Shown here in pieces: positions 35,027 through 43,287 of a stretch of 64,000 bases of DNA (its first letter is position 1; each line of letters begins with the position of its first letter). Position numbers and translations under genes: made by a program. The DNA is from Rugamonas aquatica (GTDB lineage Bacteria; Pseudomonadota; Gammaproteobacteria; Burkholderiales; Burkholderiaceae_D). The stretch is from assembly GCF_009380215.1 (NCBI RefSeq), contig NZ_WHUG01000007.1:248001-312000 (forward strand). The letters run 5' to 3'. The notes under the pieces are model-generated. The model saw nothing but the letters and a program-made list of their open reading frames with translations. It made no database searches and was not told the DNA's origin.

Positions 35027-36839
35027 GCCTGAACAGATTTCCGCGCGCCGCCAGACCTGGCAGGCGTTCTCCCTGCTGCGCCGCGCCGCCCTGCCCGACC
35101 AGCACCACCTGGGCTGGGCCGTCATGTGGCTGGTGCTGGCCGCGCTGCTGGAAGTGATGGGCCCCATCATGGGCAAGGCGCTGATCGACGAACACCTGCT
35201 GCCGCACCACCTCGACTGGCCGCGCATGGCCGGCCTGCTGGCCGGCGTGGTGCTGACCGGCTGGATCGCCAGCGGCCTGCGCTACCTGCAACTGGTGCGC
35301 CTGTCCGGCCTGGCGATGCGCTCGGTGATGCGGCTGCGCGAGATGGTCTACACCCACGTGCTGCTGCTGCCGATGGCCTTCTTCGACCGCGCCATCACCG
35401 GCCAGCTGGTCTCGCGCGTGACCAACGACACCGAGGCCGTCAAGACCCTGTACATCCAGGTGCTGTTCGTGATGCTCGACTCCACCATCGTCCTGATCGG
35501 CACCGTGGCGGCCATGGCCTGGCTGGACTGGCATCTGATGCTGATCGTGCTGGCGCTGCTGCCGGCGGTGCTGCTGATCGTCTGGCTGTACCAGCGCTGG
35601 AGCGCGCCGGCCGTGACCCGCGCCCGCGCGCTGCGCAGCGACATCAACGGCCAGATGGCCGAATCGATAGGCGGCATGAGCGTGCTGCAGGCGAACAACG
35701 CCGAGGCCCGCTTCGGCAAGCGCTTCGCCGCCACCAACCAGGGCCACTACACGGCCCGCCTGTCCGAGCTGCGCGCCAACGCCTGGCTGCTGCGGCCGGC
35801 GCTGGACATGTTCAACATCATCCTGCTGGCGGCCGTGATCTACCTGTTCGGCCAGCGCGAGATGACGGCCGCCGAAGTGGGCGTGCTGTACGCCTTCATC
35901 AGCTACCTGGCGCGCGTGATCGAGCCGCTGATCCAGATCACCATGCAGTTCAGCCAGTTGCAGCAATCGGTGGTGGCCACCGCGCGCGTGGCCACGCTGC
36001 TGGACGAGGCCACCGCCACCGAGCACGCCGCGCCGGAACACGCCGCCGGCCTGGCCGCCGAGCGCGCCGCCGCCAACGACGGCAGCAACGGCAATGACGA
36101 GGGCAATGCCGCGGCGGTCGCCATCCGCCACCTCAACTTCGCCTACAACGAAGGCCAGCCGGTGCTGCACGACCTGTCGCTGGAGATCCCGCAAGGCGCC
36201 TTCATCGGCATCGTCGGCCACACCGGCAGCGGCAAGTCCACCTTGCTGTCGCTGCTGCTGCGCTTCTACCCGGCGCGCCACGGCAGCATCGCCATCCACG
36301 GCGTGCCGCTGGACGCCATCCCCAACGACCGCTTCCGCGCCGAAGTAGGCCTGGTGCCGCAAGACCCCTTCCTGCTGGCCGCCTCCGCCCGCGAAAACAT
36401 CGACATGGGCCGCGGCCTGAGCCAGGCGCAGATCGAAGCGGCGGCGCGCGCCGCCCACGCGCACGACTTCATCGCCGCGCTGGACCAGGGCTACGACACC
36501 GCGCTGGGCGAAGGCGGCTCGCGCCTGTCGGTGGGCCAGAAACAGCTGGTCGCCATCGCCCGCGCGCTGGCCGGCACGCCGCGCATCCTGCTGCTGGACG
36601 AAGCCACCTCGCACATCGATTCGCAGACCGAGCAGATCGTGCAGACCGCGCTCGACGAACTGCGCGGCAAGGTGACGGTGATCGCCATCGCCCACCGCCT
36701 GTCGACCATCCGCGACGCCGACCGCATCATCGTGCTCAATCACGGCCGCATCGCCGAAACCGGCGCGCACGAGCAGCTGATGCAGATAGACGGCGGCCTG
36801 TACCAGCGCCTCTACCTGTTGCAGCAGTTGGCAGCCTAG
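35016..36839 (+). CDS. mdlB: ABC exporter half-transporter MdlB
   Basis: 607 residues: membrane domain then ATPase with GHTGSGKST, a signature-like LSVGQKQLVAIARAL, and a full Walker B LLLDEATSHID carrying the catalytic Glu missing in MdlA. The first signature is LSVGQ rather than LSGGQ. An acidic/alanine-rich insert (about 335-365, TATEHAAPEHAAGLAAER) joins the two domains. It starts inside mdlA, so the two subunits are co-translated as a heterodimer. Confidence 0.93.
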   Translation: MPTKPEQISARRQTWQAFSLLRRAALPDQHHLGWAVMWLVLAALLEVMGPIMGKALIDEHLLPHHLDWPRMAGLLAGVVLTGWIASGLRYLQLVRLSGLAMRSVMRLREMVYTHVLLLPMAFFDRAITGQLVSRVTNDTEAVKTLYIQVLFVMLDSTIVLIGTVAAMAWLDWHLMLIVLALLPAVLLIVWLYQRWSAPAVTRARALRSDINGQMAESIGGMSVLQANNAEARFGKRFAATNQGHYTARLSELRANAWLLRPALDMFNIILLAAVIYLFGQREMTAAEVGVLYAFISYLARVIEPLIQITMQFSQLQQSVVATARVATLLDEATATEHAAPEHAAGLAAERAAANDGSNGNDEGNAAAVAIRHLNFAYNEGQPVLHDLSLEIPQGAFIGIVGHTGSGKSTLLSLLLRFYPARHGSIAIHGVPLDAIPNDRFRAEVGLVPQDPFLLAASARENIDMGRGLSQAQIEAAARAAHAHDFIAALDQGYDTALGEGGSRLSVGQKQLVAIARALAGTPRILLLDEATSHIDSQTEQIVQTALDELRGKVTVIAIAHRLSTIRDADRIIVLNHGRIAETGAHEQLMQIDGGLYQRLYLLQQLAA

Positions 36840-36981
36840 CATGCACGATCCGACAACATTGCTAAAAGCATTTCTATCTGACTGGCAATATCGATCACAT
36901 AGTTGACATCCGCGCCACAGAATATGTGCGGTTTTACGTCAAAAATCACGTTTTCACGGGCTTTCTCGGCTGCAACAAGAA

Positions 36982-36987
36982 TATAAT
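36982..36987 (+). promoter_or_regulatory. Perfect TATAAT -10 box before the TPR-GGDEF gene
   Basis: TATAAT lies 45 bp before the TTG start at 37032. A matching -35 box at normal spacing is poor, so an activator may be needed. It also argues against the earlier in-frame TTG at 36987, which overlaps this box. Confidence 0.35.
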
Positions 36988-37031
36988 TGTCTAGACACTT
37001 TGCACGTGCAATTGACAACCGGGAGCGTCCG

Positions 37032-39182
37032 TTGGCAGGTTTCAGAAATGGCTGGGGGCTGGTCCGCGCAAGACCGCGCACCATAGCGGTCGCCGTGGCA
37101 CTCGCCCTGTCGCCGCTGCTGGCCGGCGCGCAGGCCGATCCCTCTTCGCTGTACCCGCGCATCATCGAGGCCCGCGAACAAAGCCGCTTCGTGCCGGACC
37201 AGGCGCTGACGACGCTGCTCAGACTGCAATCCGAGGCGGCCGGCGCACCGCCCGCCACCCAGGCCGAACTGTTCAACCAGCTGAGCGTGGCCAATATGCG
37301 CGCCGGCAAGAACGACGCCGCCATGGCCGCCGCCGACCGCCTGATCGCCTACGGCAAATCGCTGCACGACGACTCCATCACAGCCAAGGGCCTGATGGCC
37401 AAGAGCTATGTGCTGTTCGACCGCGCCGAAGTCGATGCCTCGCACCAGATGGTCTTCGACGCCGAAAAGCTCGCGGCCACCAGCACCAACCTGGCGCTGC
37501 GTTCGCAGATCGAAGTCACCGTCGGCCAGGCCTACGCTGAAATGGGCAACTTCCCCGCCGCGCTGGTCAAGCTGCAGAACGGCGTCGATACCGCCCGCCA
37601 GGTGACGGACGATCCGGTGATGCTGTTCGGCGCCCTCAACGCGCTGGTCAACCTGTACACGCAGCTGAAGGAATACGACAAGGCCTCCACCGCGCTCGAC
37701 GAACTGCTGAACGAAACCGAGAAGCTGCACTCGCCCGGCCGCATGGCGATCGCCAAGAACACCGAGTACGGCCTGGCCATCGATTCCGGCCAGCCCAAGC
37801 GCGCCCTGCGCGCGCTGCTGCAAAGCCTGGACCTGGAACGCAAGATGGGCGCCGAGCGCATGATAGGCATGACGCTGGTGAACCTGTCGGACAGCTATCT
37901 GAAGGAACACGATTATCCGCGCGCGGCCCAGTACGCGAACGAGTCGCTGCGCTCGACCCAGCAGACCAACGACAAATCGGTGGAGGCGACCGCGCGCGTC
38001 AACCTGGGCCAGGCCTACCTGGGCATGGGCCGCATCGCCGAGGGCAAGAAGCAGTACGAGGCCGGCATGGCGCGCTACGAGCAGGAGAACAACAAGCCCG
38101 ATCTGCAAGCGGCCCTGCGCGAATATGGCGAAGCGCTGGAACGCGTGGGCGACCTGGCCGGCGCGGTGTCGGCCTACCACCGCGAACGGGCGATCTCGAA
38201 CGAGCTGTTTGAAAAACGGCGCCAGCAATCGGTGCTGGAGCTGCAGGAAAAATACGAGGCCGAGAAGAAGCAGCGCCAGATCCAGCTGCTCAGCCAGGAG
38301 AACCAGGTCAAGGGCACGGAGATCGACAACCGCCGCCTGCAGCAGCGCGTGTGGTGGCTGCTGGCCCTGGTGTTTGCGCTGGCGTCGATGGTGGTCGGGC
38401 TGTTGTACCGCAAGGTGCGGCACGCCAACGCCCAGCTGGAGGTGAAGAACCTGGAGCTGAAGGCGCAGTCCACGCTCGATCCATTGACCTCGCTGTACAA
38501 CCGCCGCCACTTCCAGGACTTCATGCGCGGCATGATGCCGCCCGACCCGGCGCAGCCGGAAAAGCGCACGGTGCATGGCGACGATATCGTCGGCGCCTTG
38601 TTCCTGCTGGATGTCGACCACTTCAAGAACATCAACGACCGCTACGGCCACGCCGCCGGCGACGCCGTGCTGAAGATGATCGCCGAGAACCTGCGCATCG
38701 CGCTGCGCGAGACCGACATGATCGTGCGCTGGGGCGGCGAGGAATTCCTGGCCTTCCTGCCGGCGATCCCGCGCCACGGCGTCGACGAGATCGCGCGCCG
38801 CATCCTGGTCGGCATCTCATCGCAGGCCATCCGCTACCAGGAGCATGAGATTTCGGTGAATGTGTCGGTGGGCTTCGCGCCCTTCCCGCTGGTGCCGGCC
38901 GACGTGCCGCTGCCGTGGGAGCGCGCGGTCAACCTGGTGGACATGGCGCTGTACCTGGCCAAGGCGCACGGCCGCAACCGCGCCTACGGCGTGCGCGGCT
39001 TCGAGAATTTCGAGCAGACCTCGATGGAGGCGATCGAACAGGATCTGGAGAGCGCGTGGCGCGCCGGTTATGTGGACCTGAGCGTGGTGCTGGGCGGCGA
39101 TCCGGAGACGCCGCCGCCATCGCCGTCAGAGCACAGCAATGTGGTGCCGCTCAAGCACGCGGCCCACAAGGCCGGTCATTGA
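37032..39182 (+). CDS. Periplasmic TPR sensor - GGDEF diguanylate cyclase
   Basis: 716 residues from the TTG at 37032 (GGGAG six bases upstream). A signal sequence (TIAVAVALALSPLLAGAQAD) leads into TPR-like helical repeats (about 40-415; for example ARVNLGQAYLGMGRIAEGKK) and a coiled coil. A membrane helix (VWWLLALVFALASMVVGLLYR) is followed by a cytoplasmic GGDEF domain (LDPLTSLYNRRHF, RWGGEEFLAFLP). The I-site RETD lies five residues before GGEEF, so the cyclase is probably active and product-inhibited. The sensor input is periplasmic. Confidence 0.92.
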   Translation: MAGFRNGWGLVRARPRTIAVAVALALSPLLAGAQADPSSLYPRIIEAREQSRFVPDQALTTLLRLQSEAAGAPPATQAELFNQLSVANMRAGKNDAAMAAADRLIAYGKSLHDDSITAKGLMAKSYVLFDRAEVDASHQMVFDAEKLAATSTNLALRSQIEVTVGQAYAEMGNFPAALVKLQNGVDTARQVTDDPVMLFGALNALVNLYTQLKEYDKASTALDELLNETEKLHSPGRMAIAKNTEYGLAIDSGQPKRALRALLQSLDLERKMGAERMIGMTLVNLSDSYLKEHDYPRAAQYANESLRSTQQTNDKSVEATARVNLGQAYLGMGRIAEGKKQYEAGMARYEQENNKPDLQAALREYGEALERVGDLAGAVSAYHRERAISNELFEKRRQQSVLELQEKYEAEKKQRQIQLLSQENQVKGTEIDNRRLQQRVWWLLALVFALASMVVGLLYRKVRHANAQLEVKNLELKAQSTLDPLTSLYNRRHFQDFMRGMMPPDPAQPEKRTVHGDDIVGALFLLDVDHFKNINDRYGHAAGDAVLKMIAENLRIALRETDMIVRWGGEEFLAFLPAIPRHGVDEIARRILVGISSQAIRYQEHEISVNVSVGFAPFPLVPADVPLPWERAVNLVDMALYLAKAHGRNRAYGVRGFENFEQTSMEAIEQDLESAWRAGYVDLSVVLGGDPETPPPSPSEHSNVVPLKHAAHKAGH

Positions 39183-39189
39183 GGGTTGG

Positions 39190-39543
39190 TTATTTGGCTG
39201 GACTGGACGCTTCGCGTTCGCGGGCTTTTTCCTGCATCTTGGTGCCGGCCTGTTCCAGTTTCTTGCCGGCTTCCTCGGTCGCCTGATTGAGCTTGTCGCC
39301 GGCCGCGTCGGTGGCCTTGTTGATTTGCTGGCTGGTTTCCTTAGCGGCGTCGGTGATCTGCTGGTTGGCCTGTTTCGCGGCCTCGGTCAGTTCGCGGCCG
39401 GCCTTGTCGGTGGCCTGGTCGAGCTTGCGGCCCGCTGTCTCCGCCGGACCGGCGACGCTGTCATCCTTCTTCTGGCAGCCGCCCAGCAGCGCCAGCACCA
39501 TCAAAGCCGCAGCCGCGCCGCGCACCGTAGTCATCGCCGTCAT
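39190..39543 (-). CDS. Lipoprotein of tandem 11-residue amphipathic repeats (LEA/apolipoprotein-like)
   Basis: 117 residues from the ATG at 39543 (AAGGAG six bases upstream). The lipobox LALLGGC marks a lipoprotein, so the mature chain starts CQKKDDS. After that the sequence runs in an 11-residue period for about six copies (AGRKLDQATDK, AGRELTEAAKQ, ANQQITDAAKE, TSQQINKATDA, AGDKLNQATEE, AGKKLEQAGTK), the pattern of group-3 LEA proteins and apolipoprotein helices. It should form a long amphipathic helix anchored by lipid, perhaps in desiccation or envelope stress. Convergent with the GGDEF gene. Confidence 0.85.
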   Translation of the reverse strand: MTAMTTVRGAAAALMVLALLGGCQKKDDSVAGPAETAGRKLDQATDKAGRELTEAAKQANQQITDAAKETSQQINKATDAAGDKLNQATEEAGKKLEQAGTKMQEKAREREASSPAK

Positions 39544-39618
39544 CATCGTCTCCTTGGGGAATGAAACATTTCCGACAGCATACAACGCCCTACGTCCGCG
39601 CAGCGCACGGCTGAAGGC

Positions 39619-40089
39619 TTATTTGTAGATGCCCACGCCGATCACATAGTCGCCGACTTTTTCGACGTAGGTGTTTTTCTCTTCGAGGTTTTTGCTGATC
39701 GAGTTGGGCCACATGTATTTGACCCAGCCCTTGCCGGCCGGGCTGGCGCCGATCTTGAGGAATTCCTTGATCGGATAGACGCCGCCGGCGCTCAGCTCCA
39801 TCAGGTTCTTGTTGACCATCTTGGCGTTCTGGCCGTGCGCCAGCGCCACGCCGGCCTTGTCGAACATGAACACGTACAGGTCGCCCTGGATGAAGTCGCC
39901 CTTGGGATCGTTGAAGGCGGCCACCGCCTTGTCCTTGCCGTTCTTCTGCAGGTAGTCGCCGGCGCGCTTGACCATCGCCACCGCCTCGTCGGCGGTGCCG
40001 CGCTTGAGGGGCGCGTCCTGCGCCGTGGCGGCGCCGGTCAGGCTCAGGGTCAGTGCGGCGGCTACAAAGAACTGGAACAGATGTTTCAT
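39619..40089 (-). CDS. Periplasmic single-cache-domain protein
   Basis: 156 residues with a signal peptide (cut after GAATAQ). The mature part fits a stand-alone cache (sCache_2-type) small-molecule-binding domain: DEAVAMVKRAGDYLQKNGKDKA, then QGDLYVFMFDKAGVALAHGQN and a closing YVEKVGDYVIGVGIYK. Such proteins are free ligand-binding modules; some feed chemoreceptors or kinases. No partner is adjacent. GGAG lies about ten bases before the ATG. Confidence 0.85.
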   Translation of the reverse strand: MKHLFQFFVAAALTLSLTGAATAQDAPLKRGTADEAVAMVKRAGDYLQKNGKDKAVAAFNDPKGDFIQGDLYVFMFDKAGVALAHGQNAKMVNKNLMELSAGGVYPIKEFLKIGASPAGKGWVKYMWPNSISKNLEEKNTYVEKVGDYVIGVGIYK

Positions 40090-40132
40090 CGTGGTGGGTC
40101 TCCGTTGTTATAGTCGCCGATACTGCGGCGTA

Positions 40133-40579
40133 TCAGGTGATTTTCTTGGGCGGCGGGGGCGGCGCGAAAACGATGGTCTCCGATTCCGGCGCACTGTCCA
40201 TGGCGTCGGAGGTTTCCAGCCATTTCATCAGCTTTTCCATGCGGCGTATCAGGATGCCCTTGCTGCTGATGTAGCCCACCTGTTCGAAATTCTCGGGCCG
40301 GCTCACCATCTTGGACACGGTCGGCAGGTTCTCCGCCAGGCGCTCGAAGGCCTTGCGCGCCTTCTGCTCCCACTTGGTCAGATTGGCTTCGTTGAAGCGG
40401 TTGCTTTCGTAGTAGATGGTCAGGGTGCGGTCGTGATTGCCGAAACCGACAATGGCCGCCCCCTTGCGTACCGTCTCCAGCACGTCGTCCTTGATGTTCG
40501 CGGTCGGCACGAACAACGCCGCGCGGCCGGTGGTGTCCGGGCGCTCCAGCGGCAAATCCTGTCCCATTATTACGCTCAT
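40133..40579 (-). CDS. Unknown protein with proline-rich end
   Basis: 148 residues from the ATG at 40579 (AGGAAG leader; a GTG one codon earlier is also possible). I do not recognise a family. The body is mixed alpha/beta and soluble (AALFVPTANIKDDVLETVRKG, GFGNHDRTLTIYYESNRFNE, TKWEQKARKAFERLAENLP), and the tail is FAPPPPPKKIT. No signal peptide or membrane segment. It lies 43 bp upstream of the cache-protein gene on the same strand, so the two may be co-transcribed. Confidence 0.7.
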   Translation of the reverse strand: MSVIMGQDLPLERPDTTGRAALFVPTANIKDDVLETVRKGAAIVGFGNHDRTLTIYYESNRFNEANLTKWEQKARKAFERLAENLPTVSKMVSRPENFEQVGYISSKGILIRRMEKLMKWLETSDAMDSAPESETIVFAPPPPPKKIT

Positions 40580-40742
40580 CACGCTTCCTGTTGTTATCGC
40601 CGGAGTTGCTGCTAGGCTATATTTGTGATTCTATATCGCGTCCTTGCCCAATACAAGGAGAAACCGCGCCACCGTGGCGCGCCCGGTAATGGGGGCGGTT
40701 CTGCCCTTATAATGCGGGCTGATCCATTTACACCGCTGCGCC

Positions 40743-41825
40743 ATGACGTCGTCCACCCTCCCCGCCCCCGCAACCGCCGCCGCCTCCCGCTTCGGCGCCA
40801 TCCCCGAACACGCGGTCGACACGGCGGAACGCAATGTGCGCGACACGCTGACCGTGGCCATCGAACACGCCGCGCCGCAGGGCGCGCTGATCGTCTACGA
40901 CACCCGCAGCGACCTCAATCGCGCCCTGACCGAAGCCTACCGCCGCGTGGTGCCGGACGCCGAATTCGTCGATTTCGACAGCACCACGCCGGAACAGGTG
41001 CTGGCCGCCTTCGCCCGCATGAACGCCGGCGACCTGGTGGTGCTGATCCAGTCGACCAGCTTCCGCCTCGAAGCCTTCCGCATCCGCATCGAACTGTTCA
41101 AGCGCGGCCTGAAGGTGATCGAGCATGTGCACCTGTCGCGCATGCCGGGCGAGCAGGGGCTGCACTACATCGCCTCGCTGGCCTACGACCCGGCCTACTA
41201 CCGCGGCGTCGGCCACGCGCTGAAGGCGCGCATCGACAGCGCGCAGCACGGCGTGGTCGACAGCGGCAATGGCGAACGGCTGGTGTTCGGCTCGCCGTTC
41301 GAATCGGCCAAGCTCAATATCGGCGACTACAGCGGCATGAACAACATCGGCGGCCAGTTCCCGCTGGGCGAAGTGTTCACCGAAGCGCGCGACCTGGAAG
41401 CGGTCAACGGCCGGGTGCGGATCTTCGTCTTCGGCGACACCGCCTTCATGGTCAACAAGCCGGCCGCGCCGGTGACGCTGATCGTTGAAAAAGGCCGCGT
41501 GGTGGGCGCCGAAAACGCCACGCCGGAATTCGACAACATGCTGGCCATCATCCGCGCCCACGAGGGTGAAGTGTGGCTGCGCGAACTGGGCTTCGGCATG
41601 AACCGCGCGTTCTCGCGCGACTGCATGGTCAACGACATCGGCACCTTCGAGCGCATGTGCGGCATCCACCTGTCGCTGGGCGCCAAGCACGGCGTGTACG
41701 CCAAGCCGCAGTTCAAGCGCAAGGAAGCGCGCTACCACGTCGACGTGTTCGCCGTGACCGAAGCGGTCTATCTCGACGACGAACTGGTCTACCGCGACGG
41801 CGCCTGGCAAGTCAAAGCAGTCTGA
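40743..41825 (+). CDS. M29 aminopeptidase / NicX-like superfamily protein
   Basis: 360 residues, cytoplasmic. It lacks clear similarity at the start but has the layout of the M29 (aminopeptidase T)/NicX group: NIGGQFPLGEVFTEA, then ELGFGMNRAFSRDCMVNDIGTFERM and a His-rich closing segment (KHGVYAKPQFKRKEARYHVDVF). These enzymes bind one or two metals for peptide or ring-opening chemistry. A TATAAT at 40708-40713 could be its -10 box; no ribosome-binding site is obvious, and a stem (40666-40680) lies upstream. Substrate unknown. Confidence 0.65.
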   Translation: MTSSTLPAPATAAASRFGAIPEHAVDTAERNVRDTLTVAIEHAAPQGALIVYDTRSDLNRALTEAYRRVVPDAEFVDFDSTTPEQVLAAFARMNAGDLVVLIQSTSFRLEAFRIRIELFKRGLKVIEHVHLSRMPGEQGLHYIASLAYDPAYYRGVGHALKARIDSAQHGVVDSGNGERLVFGSPFESAKLNIGDYSGMNNIGGQFPLGEVFTEARDLEAVNGRVRIFVFGDTAFMVNKPAAPVTLIVEKGRVVGAENATPEFDNMLAIIRAHEGEVWLRELGFGMNRAFSRDCMVNDIGTFERMCGIHLSLGAKHGVYAKPQFKRKEARYHVDVFAVTEAVYLDDELVYRDGAWQVKAV

Positions 41826-41938
41826 ATCAACGCTTGCAAAGCGCATCTATTTTGGTACGCTAGGTGCATGCCAAATTCTGCGCACAGCTTCAATTTTCAT
41901 GTGACCGATCAGCCCCCCATTGGCGAGTGAAGCTCTAG

Positions 41939-42226
41939 ATGAAGCTACACAATATAGGCAGTAGCTTCGACGCCTTCCTCATCGAAGAAGGCGCTCTGGA
42001 AGACGCGACTGCCGTTGCGATAAAGCGTGTCATCGTCAAGCAGATCGCCCAAGCGATGAAGAAACAGAAGATGAGCAAAACAAGTTTGGCTGAGAAAATG
42101 CATACGAGTCGAGCATCGCTGAACCGCCTGTTGGACGAAAATGATGCCAGCCTCACCCTCACGACCTTAGCCAGCGCTGCAGCAGCGTTAGGCAAAAAAA
42201 TTAAGATAGAACTAGTGCCGACCTAA
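41939..42226 (+). CDS. XRE/Fis-like HTH protein, antitoxin type, without a toxin gene
   Basis: 95 residues. The helix-turn-helix is IAQAMKKQKMSKTSLAEKMHTSRASLNRLLDE, then LTLTTLASAAAALGKKIKIELVPT, as in the antitoxin half of RelE/HigB-type pairs. No toxin gene is adjacent. Upstream, only a 20-codon reading frame (41868-41930) is open. Base composition is visibly lower in GC than the surroundings, suggesting transfer. It is probably a solitary or relic antitoxin-like regulator. Confidence 0.8.
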   Translation: MKLHNIGSSFDAFLIEEGALEDATAVAIKRVIVKQIAQAMKKQKMSKTSLAEKMHTSRASLNRLLDENDASLTLTTLASAAAALGKKIKIELVPT

Positions 42227-42230
42227 AGAT

Positions 42231-43178
42231 TCACGCCAGGTCCAGCAGCCCGGCCACCGCCAGCTCCCGATCCCACGGCGGCACCGGCTGGTATTCGGCC
42301 ACCAGGAAATCGATCAGCGCCCTCACCTTGGCCGACGGCTGCCGGCTGGCCGGATACAGCGCGCTCAGATGGTTGAGCGGCAGTTCCCAATCGGCCAGCA
42401 CCGGCACCAGCGTGCCCTCCAGCAGCGCGCGCCAGGCCAGGAAGGTGGTGTTGTAGACGATGCCCAATCCGCGCTGCGCCGCCTGCTGCAACACCACGCC
42501 GTTGTTGGCCGTGAACGCCGCCTGCACCCGCACCGTTTGCCGCTCCTCGCCGCGAGTGAAATGCCATTGCGTGCCGTCGGTCAGATGGCTGAAATGCAGG
42601 CAGCGGTGCTGATGCAGATCCTGCGGCGTCTGCGGCACGCCGTAGCGCGCCAGATAAGCCGGCGACGCGCACAGCACGCCGCGGCAAGGCGCCAGCGGCC
42701 GCATCGCCAGCGCATGCACGTCCGGTATGCCGCCCACCCGTATCGTCAGATCGAAACCATGCTCGATCGGATCGAGCAGCGCATCGTCCACGTACAACAT
42801 CGGCGCCAGTTGCGGGTGCGGCAGGCTGAATCGGGCCACCGCGTCGGCCAGCCACTCGCTGCCGAAACTCGACGGCGCCTGTATCCGCAAGGGCCCCGCC
42901 AGTTCGGCGCCGGCCTGGGTGGCCTGGCTCAGCGCCCGCGCCGCCTCCTGCGACTGCGCCACCGTCGCCATGCACGGCGCCAGATAGGCCTGGCCGGCGT
43001 CGGTCAGACTCACTTCGCGGGTCGAGCGGTGCAGCAGGCGCGCTTGCAGCTTTTCCTCCAGTTGCAGGATATGCTTGCTGACCATCGCGCGCGTCAGCCC
43101 CAGGCGGCGGCCCGCCTCGCTGAAGCTGCGCAGCTTCGCCACCTCGACAAAAATCTCCATCGCCCGTAATTGATCCAT
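42231..43178 (-). CDS. LysR-family transcriptional regulator
   Basis: 315 residues. The N-terminal winged helix (MDQLRAMEIFVEVAKLRSFS, MVSKHILQLEEKLQARLLHR) and the periplasmic-binding-type effector domain are typical. The start is supported by the conserved family opening, yet the start codon touches the left arm of a 12-bp perfect inverted repeat (43178-43212) and has no ribosome-binding site, so the mRNA may be leaderless. It is divergent from the PhyH/TIM-barrel operon and very probably controls it. Confidence 0.93.
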   Translation of the reverse strand: MDQLRAMEIFVEVAKLRSFSEAGRRLGLTRAMVSKHILQLEEKLQARLLHRSTREVSLTDAGQAYLAPCMATVAQSQEAARALSQATQAGAELAGPLRIQAPSSFGSEWLADAVARFSLPHPQLAPMLYVDDALLDPIEHGFDLTIRVGGIPDVHALAMRPLAPCRGVLCASPAYLARYGVPQTPQDLHQHRCLHFSHLTDGTQWHFTRGEERQTVRVQAAFTANNGVVLQQAAQRGLGIVYNTTFLAWRALLEGTLVPVLADWELPLNHLSALYPASRQPSAKVRALIDFLVAEYQPVPPWDRELAVAGLLDLA

Positions 43179-43212
43179 GACACATTGTCTTCATTTTGGC
43201 GACAATGTGTCA
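43178..43212. promoter_or_regulatory. LysR-type operator: perfect 12-bp inverted repeat
   Basis: TGACACATTGTC (43178-43189) and GACAATGTGTCA (43201-43212) are perfect arms separated by 11 bp. The site covers the LysR start codon and ends 12 bp before the -35 of the PhyH promoter, where LysR regulators normally bind to activate a divergent operon while repressing themselves. Confidence 0.75.
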
Positions 43213-43224
43213 ACCTTTTGCAGA

Positions 43225-43253
43225 TTGTCTGCCTCCGGTGCGCGCCCTACAAT
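43225..43253 (+). promoter_or_regulatory. Promoter of the PhyH operon
   Basis: TTGTCT (43225-43230), 17 nt, TACAAT (43248-43253). The predicted start is near 43260, leaving a 28-nt leader with GGAG. The inverted repeat is centred at about -65. Confidence 0.6.
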
Positions 43254-43287
43254 GCGCTATCCCCTTCCCGCCCCATCGGAGCCCGCC

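Noticed and set aside
36902..36935. TTGACA followed by TATGTG as a promoter of the TPR-GGDEF gene
   Set aside because: Spacer is only about 14 nt, outside the usual 16-18 range.
41868..41930. 20-codon frame upstream of the XRE antitoxin-like gene as a toxin
   Set aside because: Too short, no recognisable motif, weak leader.
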